A stretch of 11,536 bases of DNA from the NCBI GenBank assembly GCA_937916025.1, contig CALGGX010000317.1, positions 1-11,536 of the forward strand, in the 5' to 3' direction. The notes under the pieces were generated by a model. It saw only the letters and a list, made by a program, of their open reading frames with translations. It did not search any database and was not told the origin of the DNA. This stretch comes from an uncultured Selenomonadales bacterium. GTDB taxonomy: Bacteria; Bacillota_C; Negativicutes; Selenomonadales; Selenomonadaceae. The stretch's first letter is position 1; each line of letters opens with the position of its first letter. This document shows positions 7,465-11,536 of the stretch, one piece after another. The translations under genes were made by a program, and so were the position numbers.

Positions 7465-9033
7465 TCAACCTCCCGTCTGATCGGAATGAAAAAGTTTGGT
7501 GCGGAGCTCGCGGAGATTTTTCGTATCGTTCGAGACTTTCAGCCCGACTTCATTCCATTTGAAGTAACTGTTCGAGAGGACGTTGAGGCTCGAGACGACA
7601 TAAAACTTTTCATCGCAAACAAAGACTTTGGCGTGGCTGTTCGTCGATTGAATGACAAAATTCTTTCGCTCGCCGAAGAGTCGTTTCAAATCGGCGGCAA
7701 CTTTGTTCGTTTTGGATTCGCGCGCCCGACCGGCGTCGTTAAAACTTTCGATGCCGCAAAAAATTTTGAGCTTGACTCCGCGCTCAAGCAACCGTTTCAT
7801 CGATCGTTTCATCCGATCGTCGACAACCCAATCGTTCATCCAAGCGGCGGTGATGTCGAGTTCCTCCTCGGCGTTTTCGAGAGACTCGTCGAAAACGGAG
7901 CGAATTTCTTTGTCGACGACGATCTCATTCGTGACGAGATGCTTGAGTTCATCGAGAGTCGCTCGGGACTTCGGACTCTGCCCGGCGCGGAGCTCGTAAA
8001 AATGATCCCGACACTCCGAAGCGGCACGATCGACCGCATCAAGTTCGGCGTTGAAGTTTTCGTTGATCGCGCCGTCCGCTTTTACAATCGACAACTCGCA
8101 ATAATTTGTCAGCACGGATGCCGTCTCGCGCAATATCGAACGGTATCGATCGAGTTCGGAGCCCGCCGCCGACATTTTCAACAAGTCTTCAAAGAACCGA
8201 TCGAGGGTTGCGATTCGATAATTCAGCTCTCGAAAAATTTCCGCGCCCTTTCTGATTTTCGGCAACAACATTTGAATTTCTTTGCGCGCGCTCTCGGCAT
8301 ATTTCTTATTCTCGAGGGCTCGCCGATGATTTCGTTTCAATTGACTGTCGGCGAGCGAAGCGGCAATCGCAATCGCCGGAGCGAGCGTTGCCGTTCCGAG
8401 CAGGATCATTCCGCCCGTCATTCCGAAACCGCCGCTCGCCAAAGTTCCTCCGCCGAGTGCCGCGAGTGTCGCGTGAATGTATGACGAGCCCGTCAAGCCG
8501 GAGATTGCCGCGCCGGTTCCTGCCGTTCCGAACGCCGTCACCAATCCGATCGCCCCGGCTCCGACCGCCAAACCCGCTCCGATTCCGCCGATGAGCGGCT
8601 CGCGCAGGTTTGTTTCGACGTCGAGATTTTTTTGCTCGAGCGGAACGGAAAAATTCGGATCGAAATTGCGATTCGCCTCGCGGTCGTCAAAAATCTCTTC
8701 GAGCAATTCGCAAACCGCGAATTGTGCACAGATCTTTTGCATCAGCTGAAGGCGGGCCTCGTTCTCGAAGTTAAAGACGGCGTTGATTTCAAGACGTTGT
8801 TTTTCGATCTCGGCGTTGACTTCGGCGCAATATTGATTGCTTTCTTCGATCTCCGCGCGGAGTTTTTGATCTTCATCGAATTTTTGACCGACGAATTGCA
8901 CGCCTTTACAAATACCGTAACCGGCAAGTCCGACGGCACATGCCGCAAAGAGACCGGCACTCTTCAGAGCTTTGACGGCGAGGCTGTCATCTTTCTTGAA
9001 AAAATCATTCGACTCCTGATTATCGATATTCAT
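7465..9033 (-). CDS. Glycine-rich membrane-associated protein with C-terminal PLD-like HKD domain
   Basis: The protein has 522 residues. A first hydrophobic segment lies at 24-40, followed by a charged, probably coiled-coil region (about 52-120). Residues 147-227 are a long Gly/Ala-rich hydrophobic stretch with small-residue spacing (GTAGTGAAISGL 169-180, LAALGGGTLASGGFGMTGG 190-208), able to form a membrane hairpin or glycine-zipper. A second helical region (about 232-345) follows. The C-terminal 375-515 resembles one phospholipase D-like domain, with the HKD motif HAKVFVCD at 467-474 (His467, Lys469, Asp474) and SSLN at 481-484. Only one HKD copy is present, so activity would need a dimer, as in Nuc-like enzymes. 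It could be a phospholipase, nuclease or phosphotransferase. The start at 9033 is chosen because AAGGAAG lies 7 nt before it; an ATG at 9066 lacks an RBS. The neighbours give no direct function. Confidence 0.85.
   Translation of the reverse strand: MNIDNQESNDFFKKDDSLAVKALKSAGLFAACAVGLAGYGICKGVQFVGQKFDEDQKLRAEIEESNQYCAEVNAEIEKQRLEINAVFNFENEARLQLMQKICAQFAVCELLEEIFDDREANRNFDPNFSVPLEQKNLDVETNLREPLIGGIGAGLAVGAGAIGLVTAFGTAGTGAAISGLTGSSYIHATLAALGGGTLASGGFGMTGGMILLGTATLAPAIAIAASLADSQLKRNHRRALENKKYAESARKEIQMLLPKIRKGAEIFRELNYRIATLDRFFEDLLKMSAAGSELDRYRSILRETASVLTNYCELSIVKADGAINENFNAELDAVDRAASECRDHFYELRAGQSPKSRATLDELKHLVTNEIVVDKEIRSVFDESLENAEEELDITAAWMNDWVVDDRMKRSMKRLLERGVKLKIFCGIESFNDAGRARESKTNKVAADLKRLFGERKNFVIQSTNSHAKVFVCDEKFYVVSSLNVLSNSYFKWNEVGLKVSNDTKNLRELRTKLFHSDQTGG
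7469..7474 (-). promoter_or_regulatory. Ribosome binding site inside the HKD gene for the TTG-started transporter gene
   Basis: GGGAGG on the minus strand encodes part of the last two Gly codons of the HKD protein and lies just before its TGA. It is the only Shine-Dalgarno-like sequence for the transporter gene and supports a TTG start at 7464 (4 nt) or 7458 (10 nt). Confidence 0.65.
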
Positions 9034-9086
9034 TGCGATGCTTCCTTTTCGATTGAGCTTTTTCATCGACGCAAGGAAAATTGAAG

Positions 9087-9665
9087 TTAAACTCGGATGC
9101 TTTGATCGATGACGGGACGGATCACCCTGCACGGATTGCCGACCGCGATCACGCCCTCCGGAATGTCTTTCGTTACGATCGAACCCGCGCCGATCACCGA
9201 GCCCGTTCCGATCTTGACGCCGGGCATGACGCGCACGCCGCCGCCGAGCCACACGTCGTTTCCAATCTCGATCGGAAGCGCGCGTTCGAGTCCGGCATTG
9301 CGCATATCGACAATCAACGGATGCGTCGCCGTGTAAAATCCGCAATCCGGTCCGACAAAGCAGTGCTCGCCGAAAGTGATCGCCGCGCAATCCATCAGAT
9401 AGCAATTGTGATTGAAAAACGAGCCCGCGCCGATTTTGATGTTGTAGCCGTAATCGACCATGAGCGGCGCGAGAATTTCAACGCGCCCGACTTCGACTTG
9501 CGGAAGCAATTCGCTCAAAATTCGCTGTTGACTTTTCAGATCCATGGGACGCGTATGATTGAATTGAAAGCACAACTCCTTCGCCTTCGTCCGCTCCGCG
9601 CGGAGTGCTTCGTCGAAATTGGCATCATACCACTGCCCCGCAAACATTTTTTCTTTCTCGGTCAT
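9087..9665 (-). CDS. Sugar O-acetyltransferase, maltose/galactoside acetyltransferase type
   Basis: The protein has 192 residues, the usual length for the LacA/Maa/NodL group of acetyl-CoA-dependent sugar O-acetyltransferases. The N-terminal [15 protein letters not shown] is the typical Maa (mac) domain that covers the substrate site. From about residue 60 onward there are left-handed beta-helix hexapeptide repeats ending in [22 protein letters not shown] (continuous from 157, shown to 178 by key residues). The catalytic His is His115 in YTATHP (111-116). The sugar acceptor cannot be read from the sequence. The start at 9665 is chosen over the in-frame ATG at 9674, which leaves only 1 nt to the GGAGG (9676-9680), against 10 nt for 9665. 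The gene lies directly behind a terminator with no clear promoter of its own, and the HKD gene follows after 53 bp. Confidence 0.92.
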   Translation of the reverse strand: MTEKEKMFAGQWYDANFDEALRAERTKAKELCFQFNHTRPMDLKSQQRILSELLPQVEVGRVEILAPLMVDYGYNIKIGAGSFFNHNCYLMDCAAITFGEHCFVGPDCGFYTATHPLIVDMRNAGLERALPIEIGNDVWLGGGVRVMPGVKIGTGSVIGAGSIVTKDIPEGVIAVGNPCRVIRPVIDQSIRV

Positions 9666-9692
9666 TGCATGCATTCCTCCCAATTCTCGATT

Positions 9693-9727
9693 AAAAAAAA
9701 CGAGCAACGACTTCGGCTCGCTGCTCG
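9693..9727 (-). terminator. Intrinsic (rho-independent) terminator
   Basis: On the minus strand, a 10-bp stem (CGAGCAGCGA / TCGTTGCTCG, one G-U pair) closes a 7-nt loop and is followed by eight T (plus-strand A tract 9693-9700). It begins 9 nt after the stop codon of the coiled-coil gene and ends the rsmD-coaD-coiled-coil transcript. Confidence 0.9.
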
Positions 9728-9736
9728 GGACGTTTA

Positions 9737-10345
9737 TCAGTTGTTCGGATCCATTCCGTAATTGGAACCGGACTGCAATTGCGAATTGTAAGCCGGCGAT
9801 TGCGATTGCGCATACGCTTGCTGAGCCGCCGCCTGATTCATCGAGATTTTCGCCTGTTGCAGAATTTGCCGCGCTTGTTCGAGCCCCGCCTGCGCCTGTT
9901 GCACGCCCTGAAATGTGCTCGTCACGTGCGCGATCAGTTGATCGAAAACCTGATTTGCGTAGCGATCGGCATCGTCTTGCAACTGCCGCGCGTTGATCCG
10001 AGTCCGCTCGACTATTTCCTGCTCCTGTTGTTTTGCCTGCGTCAACACCGTTTGCGAACGTTCGCGCGCCTTCACCACGATGTCGTTTTCATCGAGCAGT
10101 TTCTCGGCAAATTGCTTCGCCTGTTTGACAATCGCCGCCGCCTCGTCCTGCGCCGTTTTGATGATCTTGTCTTTCTCGCGCATGATTTCATCGGCGCGCT
10201 CAAGTTCCAACGGCAATTCCTGTCGAAGTTCCTCAACCAAGTGCACCAAATCTTCTTCGTCGATGACAACTTTTGCCGTCAACGGCAGGTGCGAGGCGTC
10301 CGCCACCAGTGCTTCGATCTGATCCAGTGTATCACGTACTGCCAT
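9737..10345 (-). CDS. Coiled-coil protein resembling ATP synthase subunit b (often annotated 'ATPase')
   Basis: The protein has 202 residues and no membrane segment. Residues about 35-165 are highly charged and heptad-like, rich in E, K, R, Q and A (for example [20 protein letters not shown] at 80-99), indicating a long coiled coil. The tail (about 170-202) is rich in Q, N, S and Y and probably disordered. Genes of this kind sit directly after coaD in several Negativicutes, where the name 'ATPase' reflects only resemblance to ATP synthase b/DivIVA-like coiled coils; no nucleotide-binding motif is present. The role is unknown, possibly scaffolding at division or membrane sites. The start ATG at 10345 has GGGG 6 nt upstream; an in-frame ATG at 10351 and a GTG at 10357 are less well placed. 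It overlaps coaD by 14 bp and ends at a strong terminator. Confidence 0.85.
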   Translation of the reverse strand: MAVRDTLDQIEALVADASHLPLTAKVVIDEEDLVHLVEELRQELPLELERADEIMREKDKIIKTAQDEAAAIVKQAKQFAEKLLDENDIVVKARERSQTVLTQAKQQEQEIVERTRINARQLQDDADRYANQVFDQLIAHVTSTFQGVQQAQAGLEQARQILQQAKISMNQAAAQQAYAQSQSPAYNSQLQSGSNYGMDPNN

Positions 10346-10826
10346 AAACATCCCCACTCAAATTTTTTATTGCCGCTTCAACGGTCTTCGGAACCAGCCC
10401 GCCTATGTTGCCGTTGAAGGATAACACTTCTCTCACGCCTGATGAACTTATAAATAAAAACTCCGGTGCTGTCAACAAAAAAACCGTTTCGATTTTCGGC
10501 GCGAACCGTTTGATCATTTGCGCTTCGCGGAATTCATGCTCGAAATCGGCCGCCGAGCGAAGTCCGCGCACAATCACGTTTGCGTCGATCGAACGCATGT
10601 ACTCGGTCACGAGCCCTTCAAAATGCTCGACGCGAACGTTCGGCAGATGCGCCGTCGACAGCTTCAGAAATTTCAGCCGATCATCGAGAGTGAAGAAGTA
10701 TTTCTTTTTTCGATTGATGAAAATGCAGACGATCAACTCGTCGACGACGGACGCCGCGCGCTCAAAAATGTCGACGTGCCCGACCGTCACCGGATCGAAA
10801 CTGCCCGTGCAAACCGCTCGTATCAT
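10332..10826 (-). CDS. coaD: Phosphopantetheine adenylyltransferase
   Basis: The protein has 164 residues, the normal length. It transfers AMP from ATP to 4'-phosphopantetheine to give dephospho-CoA, the fourth of the five steps from pantothenate to coenzyme A, in the cytoplasm. Nucleotidyltransferase motifs are clear: GSFDPVTVGH at 8-17 with the T/HxGH signature (TVGH 14-17), RGLRSAADFEHEF at 87-99, and ISSSGVRE at 126-133 (commonly ISST-VRE). GGGAGG lies 5 nt ahead of the ATG. The start overlaps the rsmD stop as ATGA, and the 3' end overlaps the coiled-coil gene by 14 bp, so the three genes are translationally coupled. The rsmD-coaD pairing is common in Bacillota. Confidence 0.97.
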   Translation of the reverse strand: MIRAVCTGSFDPVTVGHVDIFERAASVVDELIVCIFINRKKKYFFTLDDRLKFLKLSTAHLPNVRVEHFEGLVTEYMRSIDANVIVRGLRSAADFEHEFREAQMIKRFAPKIETVFLLTAPEFLFISSSGVREVLSFNGNIGGLVPKTVEAAIKNLSGDVYGST

Positions 10827-11230
10827 TGCAGCCTCCCAAAAATTTCGATTGCCGTTGTGTGCCCGTACTCGACGCGGCGAATTTTTTCGAGCGTAGGTGA
10901 GCTCAATTCCGCTTCGTCGACACCGAGCTCGAGGATCAACAATCCGCCTTCGGCGAGAAGATTTTTTTCCGAAACCGCCGACAAAATGCGTTGCGCGATT
11001 CCGAAATGATACGGCGGATCGGCGAAAATCAAATCGAATTGCCGATCGGACATCCGCTCGATTGATCGAAAAACATCCGCGCGGAGTATCTCGGCATTTT
11101 CGAGATGCGATCGATTGAAATTGTCGGCGATGATCTCGGTCGAGCTCCGATCGATGAACGTCGCGGACGTTGCTCCTCGCGAGAGTGCTTCCAATCCGAG
11201 CGCGCCGGTGCCGGCGAACAGATCGAGCAC
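10823..11230 (-). CDS. rsmD: 16S rRNA (guanine(966)-N2)-methyltransferase, 5'-truncated at a sequence join
   Basis: About 136 C-terminal residues are present, starting at [12 protein letters not shown]. RsmD is normally about 180-190 residues, so roughly the first 45-50 (with the usual TRPTTDRVRE-type segment) are missing. The SAM-binding motif [18 protein letters not shown] and the amino-methyltransferase catalytic motif DPPY (residues 71-74 of the visible part) are intact. The enzyme methylates N2 of G966 in 16S rRNA on the 30S subunit. Beyond 11230, minus-strand translation runs for some ten codons that do not resemble RsmD, then meets a stop, while the plus strand reads as another conserved protein. 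The truncation is therefore at the probable join, and GTG 11230 is the valine of VLDLF rather than a start. It overlaps coaD by 4 bp. Confidence 0.93.
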   Translation of the reverse strand: MLDLFAGTGALGLEALSRGATSATFIDRSSTEIIADNFNRSHLENAEILRADVFRSIERMSDRQFDLIFADPPYHFGIAQRILSAVSEKNLLAEGGLLILELGVDEAELSSPTLEKIRRVEYGHTTAIEIFGRLQ

Positions 11231-11536
11231 GAATACGGAATCCCCATCGTCAACAAAAGAATCTCAGTGACTCCGATAGCCCTTGCTGCTGCTGCATGTG
11301 AGAGCGACAACTACGCAATCATCGGCCAAGCTATGGACTCTGCCGCAAAAGAATGCGGAGTGAACTTCATCGGGGGGTTCTCTGCACTGGTTCACAAGGG
11401 CTTCACTGAATCTGACAGGAGGCTTATCGCGTCAATTCCTGAGACATTAGCCGGGACTGAGCTTGTGTGTTCATCCGTTAACGTTGCCACAACAAAGGCC
11501 GGAATCAATATGGATGCCGTAAAGCTTATGGGCGAG
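11213..11536 (+). CDS. UPF0210/DUF711 (PFL family) protein, internal fragment
   Basis: The frame is open for 108 codons to the window edge. It matches the conserved N-terminal third of UPF0210 (DUF711) proteins of about 450 residues: [20 protein letters not shown] (4-23), [14 protein letters not shown] (51-64), [20 protein letters not shown] (84-103) and LMGE. The roughly 50-70 residues that normally precede GEQIE are absent; upstream in this frame the sequence is antisense rsmD. The family has a glycyl-radical-enzyme-like fold, but its biochemical role is not known to me, and it often has a small ACT-domain gene beside it. Codon use (AGG, ACT, GCT, GCA, few CG words) differs from the rest of the window, pointing to a different genome or region. 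It is 5'-truncated by the join and 3'-truncated by the window end. Confidence 0.9.

Noticed and set aside
7465..7467. TGA recoded as a sense codon
   Set aside because: Genes A, 2, coaD, rsmD and the coiled-coil gene all end in TGA at sensible family lengths.
7285..8484. 399-codon plus-strand open frame opposite the HKD and transporter genes
   Set aside because: The minus strand carries a clear HKD motif and CHR motifs over the same interval; the plus frame spans two genes and lacks an RBS.
9034..9080. Hairpin TTCCTT/AAGGAA that could hide the RBS of the HKD gene
   Set aside because: It has only six mostly A-U pairs across a long loop, too weak to claim regulation.
9034..9405. Upstream extension of the HKD protein
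   Set aside because: It overlaps the acetyltransferase gene antisense to nothing conserved and is Arg-rich; AAGGAAG supports the start at 9033.
11029..11310. Minus-strand open frame crossing the join
   Set aside because: It is out of frame with rsmD, has no family resemblance and crosses the probable chimeric point.

Overview
The window looks like a piece of a bacterial genome from the Bacillota, possibly the Negativicutes (Selenomonas/Megasphaera-like). This is a low-to-moderate confidence placement. It rests on the order rsmD - coaD - small coiled-coil protein, the strong AAGGAG-type ribosome binding sites, the split short-chain chromate transporter pair, and a YheC/YheD-like ATP-grasp domain. 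The coding sequence is rich in CG, TCGA and CGATC words. TGA is an ordinary stop codon here and is used by several of the genes.

Left part (1-6277, + strand). An array of 82-bp tandem repeats (two full copies and a 27-bp partial one) ends exactly at the -35 box of a strong extended -10 promoter (191-220). The promoter drives a three-gene operon. Gene A (254-2566) is a cytoplasmic protein with a conserved N-terminal module, a helical core that I take for an (alpha/alpha)6-toroid, an acidic linker and a beta-rich YD/G-repeat tail. Gene 2 (2563-3456) is a secreted zincin-like protein whose HExxH motif reads PExxH, so it may be a catalytically dead metallopeptidase. Gene B (3473-6277) is a close paralogue of A over the N-terminal module and core, but its C-terminus is a YheC/YheD-like ATP-grasp ligase domain. 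This layout of two paralogues with swapped tails around a secreted partner is the best candidate in the window for an undescribed system. My guess, as inference only, is synthesis or modification of a surface polymer or peptide.

Middle part (6274-9665, - strand). In transcription order these are a sugar O-acetyltransferase, a membrane-associated glycine-rich protein with a single C-terminal phospholipase D HKD motif, and two short CHR-domain chromate transporter subunits. The HKD gene and the first transporter gene lie in the same frame, separated only by one TGA. The last transporter gene converges on gene B, and their stop codons overlap.

Right part (9693-11230, - strand). This is a housekeeping run: 5'-truncated rsmD, coaD, and an ATP-synthase-b-like coiled-coil protein. 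The genes overlap by 4 and 14 bp, and a clear intrinsic terminator (9693-9727) ends the run.

Far right (about 11213-11536, + strand). The sequence changes abruptly into the interior of a UPF0210/DUF711 (PFL family) gene with visibly different codon use. Both rsmD and the UPF0210 gene lack their 5' parts at the same point. They share a word of roughly 18-21 bp that fits both protein families on opposite strands. This looks like a chimeric assembly join rather than a natural gene arrangement.
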